Source: Desulfobacteraceae bacterium (GTDB taxonomy: Bacteria; Desulfobacterota; Desulfobacteria; Desulfobacterales; Desulfosarcinaceae). From it: a stretch of DNA of 39,459 bases. The notes beneath the pieces were generated by a model. That model searched no databases. It saw only the letters and a list, made by a program, of their open reading frames with translations, and was not told the DNA's origin. This document shows, piece by piece, positions 7,605 through 15,505 of this stretch. Each line of letters starts with the position of its first letter. Within the stretch, counting starts at the first letter, position 1. A program made the translations under genes and the position numbers. The stretch is taken from assembly GCA_024230435.1 (NCBI GenBank), contig JAAERL010000921.1, positions 1 through 39,459 on the forward strand, in the 5' to 3' direction.

Positions 7605-9228
7605 GATCAAAAGTCGTTCTCAAATAAGTAGATAAATTAGATTCATCATATGGACTCTGAAGCCGGCTTTTTAGTTTAACTAAGTCGTCATGCAGCATCA
7701 TAGCGTCCAGATAACGAAGTTTTTTATCCTTTTCCAAACATTTCATTACAATATCATTCAGCGCATCAGGAACATCGTTCCGCACCTTCTTAAGCGGCAC
7801 GATATCCATCTCCGGAATGGATCGAATCGCTTCAATATCGGTTTCAAAATGGTAAAGTCGGCTACCTGATAGAATTTCATAAAAAACCAATCCCAAAGCA
7901 TAGATGTCGGCTTGATGGTCCGCCTGCTTTCCAAGGGCTTGTTCGGGCGACAAATAGGATAGCTTACCTTTAATTACTCCGGCCTGTGTCAGGTTCGGCT
8001 CGGTGTTGGCTTTGGAGATGCCGTAATCGCTGATTTTTACCTCCCCCCGATAAGATATCAAAATATTCTGCGGACTGATATCCCGATGAACAATTCCAAG
8101 AAGTTTCCCGGTTTCATCATCCTTTCTTTTATGGGAATAATCAAGCCCCAAGCTTATTTTGGTAATAATAAAAATCGCCATTTGAATGGGTAATCCGGTT
8201 TGCAAGTGAGCCATAATCTGCCCAAGGTTGAGTCCATCAATGAACTCCATTGAAATGAAATAGACGTTCTGAATTTTGCCAAAATCATAAATCTGAACAA
8301 TATTTGGATGCTGAAGCAAAGCGGCCAGACGCGCCTCCCGAATGAACATTTTTATAAAATCCTGATTCTCGGCCAGGTTTGGCAAAACTTTCTTGACAAC
8401 CACAACACGCCTGAATCCGTCATCTCTAAGATAATCGGAGAGAAAAAGCTCCGCCATACCACCTTGGGCGATTTTTTCACGCAGGCGGTATGGGCCGATC
8501 TGATTTCCGTCTGAACTGATGGTCATCGGCATTGAAGATTGTTCTGAAAGTGATTTTTTCCGGCTCAGGTCCGTCAAGAAACCTCCCAAAACAAAACCCG
8601 CAGTACTTACCATCATCATCAGCACTTTGAAAAAACGGTAACGGCTAACTGTTCCGAAAACCGAATCATAGGGTACGCCGACAACAGCACTTCCAATGGC
8701 CACTGAGCTAAAGGTTATATCTTTGTAGAAAACTACAATCGCAGAGCCGGAAGCCAGTTCACCACTCGATATTATAACACTGTCAATTGATTCGAGTCTG
8801 ACTTGGCCTTCTAAAGGTTCATACATCTGGTTGATCTTCTCCGGTTCCGAGTGTGCTTTGATCCTTTGCTCATGGTTTAGGACCGTGGCAAATACAGCTC
8901 CATAATTCTTAGCGTACTCGGAGACGATGCGATTTAAATCTAAAACGTCGTCTTCAAGCAAAGCAGTTCCGCTTTGGTCGGCCAGCCGGTTTGCAGTAGT
9001 CACGCCGAAGGTAATGGCTTTTTGTTGATCATTGCTGGAAGTTGAATTTAAAATGTATAATCCTGCTATGTTGATAATTATCCAAAAAACAAACAATATG
9101 AACAGGCTTTTTTTGTTTCGCTTTAAGAATTCAATACGATCCAAATTTCTATTTAAATTACAAAAAGTTGTTGTCGTCATCTGCTTGAGCCAGATCTTGG
9201 CAGGTGATATTTTTTGGTCTACAGTCAT
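7597..9228 (-). CDS. Membrane receptor Ser/Thr protein kinase with periplasmic sensor domain
   Basis: 543 aa. TM1 is about 41-60, a periplasmic domain about 61-198 (Cache/CHASE-like size, not identified) and TM2 about 201-218. The kinase domain (244-520) is C-terminal and cytoplasmic, the reverse of the usual PknB order. Kinase motifs: glycine loop EKIAQGGMAELFL, VVVVKK (K279/K280), REAR Glu298, HRDISPQN (D383, N388), DYG 401-403 in place of DFG, and a SPEQ site at 427-430. All catalytic residues are present, so it should be active. GGGGAC precedes ATG 9228. It lies divergent from the LysM/FHA/sheath operon; the double-FHA protein there is a natural phospho-reader for it. Confidence 0.93.
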   Translation of the reverse strand: MTVDQKISPAKIWLKQMTTTTFCNLNRNLDRIEFLKRNKKSLFILFVFWIIINIAGLYILNSTSSNDQQKAITFGVTTANRLADQSGTALLEDDVLDLNRIVSEYAKNYGAVFATVLNHEQRIKAHSEPEKINQMYEPLEGQVRLESIDSVIISSGELASGSAIVVFYKDITFSSVAIGSAVVGVPYDSVFGTVSRYRFFKVLMMMVSTAGFVLGGFLTDLSRKKSLSEQSSMPMTISSDGNQIGPYRLREKIAQGGMAELFLSDYLRDDGFRRVVVVKKVLPNLAENQDFIKMFIREARLAALLQHPNIVQIYDFGKIQNVYFISMEFIDGLNLGQIMAHLQTGLPIQMAIFIITKISLGLDYSHKRKDDETGKLLGIVHRDISPQNILISYRGEVKISDYGISKANTEPNLTQAGVIKGKLSYLSPEQALGKQADHQADIYALGLVFYEILSGSRLYHFETDIEAIRSIPEMDIVPLKKVRNDVPDALNDIVMKCLEKDKKLRYLDAMMLHDDLVKLKSRLQSPYDESNLSTYLRTTFDHE

Positions 9229-9675
9229 AGCATAGTCCCCTGATCGTTCCTCATATCCGCGTATTCATAGCAATAAGCCAAAATTGCCGGCAGTCTACCC
9301 GGTTTCAGATCATTTTAGTAAAGGAAATTGAGTCGAAAAAACTGCGCCTGTCATGATAATAGCAAGTAAATTATGTTCCCAAACAGTCGCAAAGTGGTTT
9401 TAAGATAAAATTAGATAGGTTGTCAATATATAGCAAGCTAATTTTATCCGCCTGCGTATCTTTTAATTTTCATCTTTCACAGTTCAATATTTTAATAATA
9501 TTGCACAACTAAGCCGATTGTGGTATTGGCATAAATTCAGGATTTGGGATTTCGTTCAAATTGAAAAGACTTAGAGTAGACCTTGATTGCTGGATATACT
9601 GCGGTTGCCCCGGAGTCTTTTTTCAATGGCTTTGCAGGGTATGGAATCCGGCACAAATTATTTCGGAAAGGTAAG
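9229..9675. other. Divergent regulatory region, kinase versus LysM/FHA/sheath operon
   Basis: About 450 bp between the two oppositely transcribed units. It is AT-rich and contains a 19-bp palindrome (9485-9503). No further gene is supported: the first 93 nt of the open frame beginning at 9583 lack a signal peptide and are treated as untranslated. Confidence 0.5.
9485..9503. promoter_or_regulatory. Palindrome, candidate operator
   Basis: CAATATT and AATATTG are perfect inverted 7-mers separated by TTAAT. It is located in the middle of the divergent intergenic region, where a dimeric regulator could act on both transcripts. No regulator gene is nearby, and an AT-rich palindrome of this size can occur by chance. 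Confidence 0.3.
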
Positions 9676-10692
9676 TTGAAAAAAAATCGTAGATTGAAAA
9701 AATTGGCTGCCGTGATTTTAGGCTCCCTGCTGATGTATTTAAATGGATGCGTCGCTATCAACAAGGTGGAATTAATATCTGGGCATTCAAAACCGTTTCG
9801 ATCCGAAGACTATATCATATACAGGCTTTTGCCCCAGGACAGCCCGGCATCTTTGGCCCAAAAATTTTTTGGAGATTCGAAAAAAGCCTGGATTATTGAA
9901 GACGCCAATGAAAAACATGATTTTGTTACCGGTCAATATATTGTAATCCCCTTGGTGCTGAGAGGTAAAGGAGGAATTTCATCAGAAGGTGTACAGTCTA
10001 TACCTATATTATGTTATCACCGTTTTGGGAATAACTGCGAATCGCCTTTGTGTGTCTCTAAAGACCTTTTCGATCAGCAGATGAAATTTTTGAAAACGAA
10101 CGGATATCGCGTCATAACACCCGAGGACTTGCTTGCTTACCTGGAGCATCGGCAGCTCGTTCCCAAAAATGCTGTAATGATTACATGCGATGACGGCTAT
10201 CGTTCATTTTATACTATTGCTTTCCCAATTTTGAAAAAGTATGGTTTCACGGCCACTATGTTCGTATATACGGATTTTGTCGGAGTTTCAGATAAAGCCA
10301 TTTCATGGGATGAATTAAGGGATTTGAAAGCCCACGGTTTTACCATCGGTTCTCACACGGTAGCACATAGTGATCTGACAAAAAAAGATGACAATGAAAG
10401 TGACGAGGCCTATAAGCGCAGACTCCGGCGTGAGATTTTCAACTCCAAACATCTCATTGACATAAAACTCAATCAGGAAACACTTTTTTTCGCCTACCCC
10501 TTTGGCAGGGCGAATATTGAATCAATGTCCATGGTCAGGCAAGCAGGATACAAAATGGCGGTTACAGTCCAGCGAGGCGCAAATCCATTTTTTGCAAATC
10601 CATATATGCTTCGCAGAGATCAAGTTCTAAAAAAAGATATGAATATCTTCAAATCAAGATTGAAAACATTTTATCCTTTACCCCTTAGGTGA
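9676..10692 (+). CDS. LysM lipoprotein with polysaccharide deacetylase (NodB) domain
   Basis: 338 aa from TTG 9676, chosen because a GGAAAGG-type Shine-Dalgarno lies just upstream and the protein then begins with a proper lipoprotein signal ending YLNGC (C25 lipidated). The open frame extends to ATG 9583. One LysM-like module is at 46-92 (YIIYRLLPQDSPASLAQKF). The NodB deacetylase domain is at about 110-310: TCDDGY (D172, D173), SHTVAH (H227, H231) and the YPFG strand at 274-277. These give a carbohydrate N-deacetylase, anchored to the envelope and bound to peptidoglycan or GlcNAc polymer. Four nt separate it from the next gene. A role on PNAG or peptidoglycan is inferred from the neighbouring pga operon. 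Confidence 0.88.
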   Translation: MKKNRRLKKLAAVILGSLLMYLNGCVAINKVELISGHSKPFRSEDYIIYRLLPQDSPASLAQKFFGDSKKAWIIEDANEKHDFVTGQYIVIPLVLRGKGGISSEGVQSIPILCYHRFGNNCESPLCVSKDLFDQQMKFLKTNGYRVITPEDLLAYLEHRQLVPKNAVMITCDDGYRSFYTIAFPILKKYGFTATMFVYTDFVGVSDKAISWDELRDLKAHGFTIGSHTVAHSDLTKKDDNESDEAYKRRLRREIFNSKHLIDIKLNQETLFFAYPFGRANIESMSMVRQAGYKMAVTVQRGANPFFANPYMLRRDQVLKKDMNIFKSRLKTFYPLPLR

Positions 10693-10696
10693 GAAC

Positions 10697-12343
10697 ATGA
10701 AAAAAAAAATGTATCGAAGACTCATAAATCTTATCCTCACGGTCTGTTTGATAAGCGCTTGTGTGCCCGCCGGGCAAAAAACCATGAAAACCGATCCTGA
10801 GCTAACCGCCGAATATTTAACCCAGGCCGGTCAGTTTGAAAAAAAAGGTGAATTACCTGAAGCTTTAGAGCATTATAAGCTTGCCTTAACCGTAGACCCT
10901 AAAAACGCCATAGCCGCTCAAAAAAAATCGGAATTAACAAAAAAGCTCAGTCAGATGTCCCAAGAGCGCTATAAACTCGGGATGAAGTATCACCGTCAGG
11001 GAAAATACGGTCTTGCACGCAAGCAGTTTCTAACGGCACTCAAATTCAATCCTGACCATGAAGCCTCATCCCGTATGCTTGTCTCCCGGCAACCCGAAAA
11101 AACAACAAATTATGTCTACCACATTATTCAACCCGGAGAAAATCTGTCTTATATTGCCAAAAAATACTATGGGGATTTTCGGAAATTCGATGCTATCGCC
11201 CACTTTAATAATCTTGACGATGTAACGAAAATCAAGCCAGGCCAACGCATCATGATTCCGGAGATTTCAAAGGGTTCATTGACTGTAATTTCCCCCAAGG
11301 AACAGGAAAAATCGGCCTTTGTCTGGCATAAGATTAAACCCGGTGAAAGCATAAGCAAATTGGCGCAAGCTTATTACGGTGACTACAAACTCTTTCATGC
11401 CATTGCGCAATTCAATAATATGGATGATGCAACCCAGGTGTCGGTTGGCCAAAAAATAAAAATACCCCGTTTAATTGGTTTACCCTTCAATCAGCCTGGT
11501 AAAATTGGGCCCGTTGAGCAAAAACTGCCAGTCATTGCAGAGCAAGAACAGCCAGAACCGGAACAGACAAACGGGGCCCTAGAATTGCCCGAGGAGCCGT
11601 TAGCGTTTGAACCGATAAATAATGAACAGGCTTTAGCCTATCGTGATTCCGGGATCGAATTTTATAACAATGGAAAATATGAAGACGCCATTTTTGATTT
11701 AATCAAAGCCGTTGAGGCATCTCCCGAGGATGAACAAACACGCCATTATTTGGCCCTTGCATATTTTGAATCCGGCAAGCAGTTATTTTCTGAAAAATAC
11801 TTTGAGGCTGCGAGGGAAGCTTTTGAGAGTGCTCAGCAATATAATCCGGATTGCGAACAATGCGAAGCCTATGTTGAAAAAAGCCGTTTCGGCCCGTTTC
11901 TGGCAAACCGGTCCAAAGGAATTGAATATTTTAATAAAAACGAATTTCAATCGGCCATTTATGAATTCGAATCTTTTCTGCAAAAGCGCCCGGAAGACGA
12001 AGAGATTCGAAATTTTATGAGTAAAGCTTACTTTCAAAACGCATTGCTGATTTACAATACAGGTGATTTTCTTGCAGCGAAAAATGGTTTCGATTTAGCT
12101 TTGCAGTATGATAAGCAATGCGCAAGATGTAAAACTTATATCGATCAAAGCATGGACAGTTTCAAGGAATCACATTACAATAAAGGAGTTATTTCCTTTG
12201 GCAAAGAGCAACTTGCAAAGGCAATTGACGAATGGCAAATGGTTTATCAAATCGATCCAGATTATAAGGATGTCGTTTCAAACCTGAAAAAGGCCCGTTC
12301 GTTGCACGAAAGGCTTGAACGAATAAAAAAAAGTCAACAATAA
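10697..12343 (+). CDS. LysM and TPR repeat lipoprotein
   Basis: 548 aa. Lipoprotein signal with ISAC (C22). N-terminal TPRs at about 36-125, two LysM modules at about 139-188 and 208-257 (PGENLSYIAKKYYGD and PGESISKLAQAYYGD), a Pro/Glu-rich linker at 260-310, then further TPR-like repeats from about 315 to 540, two with CxxC (NPDCEQC, DKQCARC) at equivalent places. It probably tethers peptidoglycan to protein partners as a scaffold. It starts 4 nt after the deacetylase, with the Shine-Dalgarno inside the preceding stop region, so it belongs to the same operon. Confidence 0.85.
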   Translation: MKKKMYRRLINLILTVCLISACVPAGQKTMKTDPELTAEYLTQAGQFEKKGELPEALEHYKLALTVDPKNAIAAQKKSELTKKLSQMSQERYKLGMKYHRQGKYGLARKQFLTALKFNPDHEASSRMLVSRQPEKTTNYVYHIIQPGENLSYIAKKYYGDFRKFDAIAHFNNLDDVTKIKPGQRIMIPEISKGSLTVISPKEQEKSAFVWHKIKPGESISKLAQAYYGDYKLFHAIAQFNNMDDATQVSVGQKIKIPRLIGLPFNQPGKIGPVEQKLPVIAEQEQPEPEQTNGALELPEEPLAFEPINNEQALAYRDSGIEFYNNGKYEDAIFDLIKAVEASPEDEQTRHYLALAYFESGKQLFSEKYFEAAREAFESAQQYNPDCEQCEAYVEKSRFGPFLANRSKGIEYFNKNEFQSAIYEFESFLQKRPEDEEIRNFMSKAYFQNALLIYNTGDFLAAKNGFDLALQYDKQCARCKTYIDQSMDSFKESHYNKGVISFGKEQLAKAIDEWQMVYQIDPDYKDVVSNLKKARSLHERLERIKKSQQ

Positions 12344-12358
12344 CTAATAGTGAACGTT

Positions 12359-13336
12359 ATGACAACAATCCACACCATTAACATCCAATTGATTCATATT
12401 TTTGGACCGCTTAAAGGCGAAATTCAAACCTTTAGCGACCCCGAAATAAAAATCGGCCGCCATCCTGATTGCCAAGTTCAGTTTCCAAAGGAAATATTGA
12501 CCCTGTCGCGCATTCACACACGCATCGTTAGAGAAGGTAATCGTTTCAGATTGATAGACCAGAGTACAAATGGAAGTTTTGTAAATGGCCAGCGGGTTAC
12601 CGATACTTTCCTAAAGGAAGGAGACGTTATCATGTTTGCTGAAGGCGGTCCAAAAGTCAGTTTTCTGACTGAAATCGTTGAATCGGATGTGTCCGGCACA
12701 TTGGCGTCTCCTGCTTTGCCGCAACAACCCGAGCCTCCAATTCAAACGCCTGCAACACCATCGCAACCTATAGTTGCGCCCCAGGCTGCTTCGATTCCAG
12801 CCCCGGCGCCCGATTCTTCCTCAACGCCTTCTATGGATTCAGCACCTTCGGTTCAGCCTCCCGGCCAACATCAGCAACAAGGTGTTGAAGCCCGAACTGT
12901 AAATGTTCCCCTTGCAATTCAATATGGTTCAACGCTCAAATCATTTAAAACCTTGCCGGTTACACTCGGCAAAAGCGAACTATGTGATTTTACCATTAAT
13001 CATTCCGCCCTGAATGATCAGCATGCCCAAATATTTTTCGACCATGAAAAATATTGGATAAAAGATCTTACCGGCGCCTATTCAATTTTAGTAAACGGCT
13101 CTCCAATTCATCCTCAAGCCTGCCTTGAACCGGATTCCCAGATATCTCTAACAGATCAAGGCCCTATGCTTAAATTCTTAGCCGGTGGAAGGCTTGCTGA
13201 AATTGAAAATACAACCAGTCAACCGGTTGCTGAACCACAAGATACAGATGCACCGGAATCTTCCCCGGCAGATAATATGCCTGATAACCTGGGGCAAAAA
13301 GCCGGATCACTATTTAAAAATTTTTTTAAAAAATAA
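12359..13336 (+). CDS. Double FHA-domain protein
   Basis: 325 aa from ATG 12359 (an in-frame GTG lies at 12350). FHA-1 at about residues 10-100 keeps the phosphothreonine-binding set: GRHPDC, SRIHTRI and STNGSFVNG. A Pro/Ala/Gln-rich linker follows (about 115-170). FHA-2 at about 175-265 is recognisable (VTLGKSELCDFTINH...LNDQHAQI...VNGSPI) but lacks the GR and SRxH residues, so it is probably structural. The C-terminus is short and basic. Cytoplasmic. It is the expected reader of Thr phosphorylated by the divergent kinase, comparable to Fha1 in type VI secretion. Confidence 0.9.
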   Translation: MTTIHTINIQLIHIFGPLKGEIQTFSDPEIKIGRHPDCQVQFPKEILTLSRIHTRIVREGNRFRLIDQSTNGSFVNGQRVTDTFLKEGDVIMFAEGGPKVSFLTEIVESDVSGTLASPALPQQPEPPIQTPATPSQPIVAPQAASIPAPAPDSSSTPSMDSAPSVQPPGQHQQQGVEARTVNVPLAIQYGSTLKSFKTLPVTLGKSELCDFTINHSALNDQHAQIFFDHEKYWIKDLTGAYSILVNGSPIHPQACLEPDSQISLTDQGPMLKFLAGGRLAEIENTTSQPVAEPQDTDAPESSPADNMPDNLGQKAGSLFKNFFKK

Positions 13337-13378
13337 AAGTTTTATAAAAACAGGAGGCGGCGCTTTAACCTCAAGCTA

Positions 13379-14983
13379 ATGGCCGAGGGTCTTATGCGCC
13401 GGTATTTTTTCATGAGCATTCCCAAACCGGACTTTAAAATTCTTGCCTTAGGCCCCTTTACTATGGATTCGGCTAACGTGTGGAATCAAAAACCCATTAC
13501 CGTAGACCGATTAAGCCTGGATGCGATCATTGAGAGACTAAATATAAAGTTCTTTCTTGAACTAAATCAAGATCTGTCTCCGCAAGGCGGCACTCATGTA
13601 CATATAAAATCCTTTAAATCTTTGCACCCCGATGGGATTGTACAAACACAGCCATATTTCAAGCAGCTTAGTGAAGCTGAGAGTTATATTGACCAGGCAC
13701 TGAAAAAAGGTATTTCATATAGCCGGATCAATCAAAAGATGTCTCAATGGCATCTTCTGCCCTCGCCCCTATTGCCTGCCGAACAGCCGGCTAAAACACA
13801 AACGGGTGCATCGGAGCCATCTGTTTCCCTGAAAAATATATTAAACATGGTTGCTTTGTCTGATCATAAAAAGATCAGCAAACCCGGTATCAAGAATCCC
13901 GCTGCCGCCTTGAAGCAAAGAGCATTATCGGCTTTGTTTGAATTGGCGGAATTTAAAAATATGGAGGCTGCCTGGCGTGGATTGCGCCTTCTTTTGCAAC
14001 AGGGAATAAGCAAAGATAATATCAAGGTGCAAATTGCTGCATTTCATCCTGAAACCATGCAAGAGGCAATGCATTCCCTGACTCCCGAGCTGCTTAAAGA
14101 TACGCCTAATGTTATTTTAGCCGATCTTGCCTTTGGCAACTCAGCGCTTTGCATGGAACGTCTTGCCCAATTGGCCCAATGGGCGGAAACATTAATGGCG
14201 CCAATCATCACATGGTTTTCAGCAGATTTTTTTCAGATAGAAACTTGGAATCAACTGTCCAGCCTTTCTTTTATTCCAAACCACATTCAAAGCCCTGAAT
14301 ATGCAAAATTCAGAAAGATACAGGAGTCATCTGCAGGCCGATGGTTATGTGCGGCCGGTAACCGTTTTTTGATACGCTACCCCTATGGTAAGGACAATCC
14401 CGCCCGCCATGTGAATTTTACGGAAACCGGGCATTTATGGGCGCCGCCGGTTTGGGCGGCCGGTACACTTATTGCGAAAAGTGTATGTCATACAGGATGG
14501 CCCACCTGTTTGAGTGACCGTAATCGTTTTATGATAGAGGACTTAGCCCTTTTCAATTCCGGGGAACAAAGCCTTCAGGTCGTTGAAAGCCACCTTACTC
14601 ACGACCGGCTCGATCAAATGGCAAGAGCAGGCTTATCCTTCCTGTCTGCCGAAAAAGGAAGGGACAAAGCATATTTGCCAAAAGCTGTGACAGTGTCAAA
14701 AGACTCATTGGCTTATCAATTGTTCACAAGTCAAATTATCCGGTTTGTTTTGTGGTGCAAAGATTATCTGCCCGCAGAGGATAGCCCTGCCGCTTTGCAA
14801 ACCCAACTCAAATTGGCGTTTCAGGTCTATAATGAGCAAAGCCATCCTCAAGCATTTGAATCGGTTGAAGTTTCAACCATTCAAAATGAGGATGACAAGA
14901 CAATCACTGTTAAATTTAGCATCATCGCTTCATCTTCGCTCATTGGAAACCGTCGCCCCATAGAATTTTCGTTGAGATGGTAA
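13379..14983 (+). CDS. TssB-TssC-like fused type VI sheath protein
   Basis: 534 aa. Residues about 15-115 resemble TssB/VipA (PDFKILALGPF, ITVDRLSLDAIIERL, KSFKSLHPDGIV). After a Pro-rich linker, 150-534 resemble TssC/VipB: ALFELAEFKNMEAAWRGLRLLL, the central FSADFF segment, the LWAPPVWAAGTLIAKS..TGWPT box, and a C-terminal strand IEFSLRW. Family knowledge: TssB and TssC are separate in normal type VI systems and build the contractile sheath; here they are one compact chain. Start uncertain: ATG 13379, or ATG 13394 after GAGGG; AGGAGG at 13352-13357 is too far from either. It is last in the LysM/FHA operon. No tube, baseplate, ClpV or membrane-complex gene is in the window. Confidence 0.75.
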   Translation: MAEGLMRRYFFMSIPKPDFKILALGPFTMDSANVWNQKPITVDRLSLDAIIERLNIKFFLELNQDLSPQGGTHVHIKSFKSLHPDGIVQTQPYFKQLSEAESYIDQALKKGISYSRINQKMSQWHLLPSPLLPAEQPAKTQTGASEPSVSLKNILNMVALSDHKKISKPGIKNPAAALKQRALSALFELAEFKNMEAAWRGLRLLLQQGISKDNIKVQIAAFHPETMQEAMHSLTPELLKDTPNVILADLAFGNSALCMERLAQLAQWAETLMAPIITWFSADFFQIETWNQLSSLSFIPNHIQSPEYAKFRKIQESSAGRWLCAAGNRFLIRYPYGKDNPARHVNFTETGHLWAPPVWAAGTLIAKSVCHTGWPTCLSDRNRFMIEDLALFNSGEQSLQVVESHLTHDRLDQMARAGLSFLSAEKGRDKAYLPKAVTVSKDSLAYQLFTSQIIRFVLWCKDYLPAEDSPAALQTQLKLAFQVYNEQSHPQAFESVEVSTIQNEDDKTITVKFSIIASSSLIGNRRPIEFSLRW

Positions 14984-14993
14984 GCGAGCGTGT

Positions 14994-15055
14994 TTAGGCG
15001 ATTGGCGAAAAAAAAGACAAACAAGATGGTATATTATTTGTCAGAAATCGCCTTA
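14994..15055 (+). repeat. Short inverted-end repeat, copy 4 (internal-deletion form)
   Basis: A 60-bp version keeping both ends: TTTAGGCGATTGGCGAAAAA on the left, and ACAAGATGGTATATT plus AAATCGCCTTA on the right. The middle 115 bp of the full element are missing. It lies between convergent tssBC-like and pgaD. Its right end is read as the final codons and stop of pgaD on the minus strand. Confidence 0.85.
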
Positions 15056-15477
15056 ATATCATTGTAGAGTTTGTCCCAGAGAATTTCTTTTTTATTTTTC
15101 AAGGAGCGGGCTTCATCTTCACTAACAGAAAAACGAGAAGCCAGTTTTGCAATAGGCAAGGTTGAATGATTAATTCTTCTGTTTTTTTTTCCAAAAACAA
15201 AATAGTTGTAATAGCCCCATCCCCTCAACAGGATAAAAACAATTACAACAACCCAGCACATATTAATACACAACTGCATAAGCTTTATCAGCGTTGCCTC
15301 CTTGAAAATGAAAATATAAACATAGTGCGAACCTGAGAGCCAGACGGCAAGACTCACCAAAGGAAGAAAAAGATATATCCACAGAACCCACATTGCTGTA
15401 GTGAAACTGAATTCAGCCCCGTTGCGCATAAAACTTCGCAAATCAGGATTATTTTCAATATGAATATGGTTTTTCAT
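15034..15477 (-). CDS. pgaD: PgaD-like PNAG synthase accessory membrane protein
   Basis: 147 aa from ATG 15477, preferred over the upstream open frame because AAAAGGT lies in front and the extension overlaps pgaC in another frame. Two hydrophobic segments at about 28-50 and 70-90, followed by RGWGYYNYFVFGKKNRR and a soluble tail: the PgaD layout. With PgaC it forms the c-di-GMP-responsive inner-membrane synthase in enterobacteria. It is last gene of the pga operon. The last ~7 residues and the stop codon fall in repeat copy 4, so its natural C-terminus may have been replaced. Confidence 0.8.
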   Translation of the reverse strand: MKNHIHIENNPDLRSFMRNGAEFSFTTAMWVLWIYLFLPLVSLAVWLSGSHYVYIFIFKEATLIKLMQLCINMCWVVVIVFILLRGWGYYNYFVFGKKNRRINHSTLPIAKLASRFSVSEDEARSLKNKKEILWDKLYNDIKAISDK

Positions 15478-15505
15478 AACATAAATACCTTTTAAGTAAT
15501 AGTAA

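Noticed and set aside
13352-13357. AGGAGG as ribosome-binding site of the TssB-TssC-like gene
   Set aside because: It is more than 20 nt from ATG 13379, and no start codon lies 5-10 nt after it.
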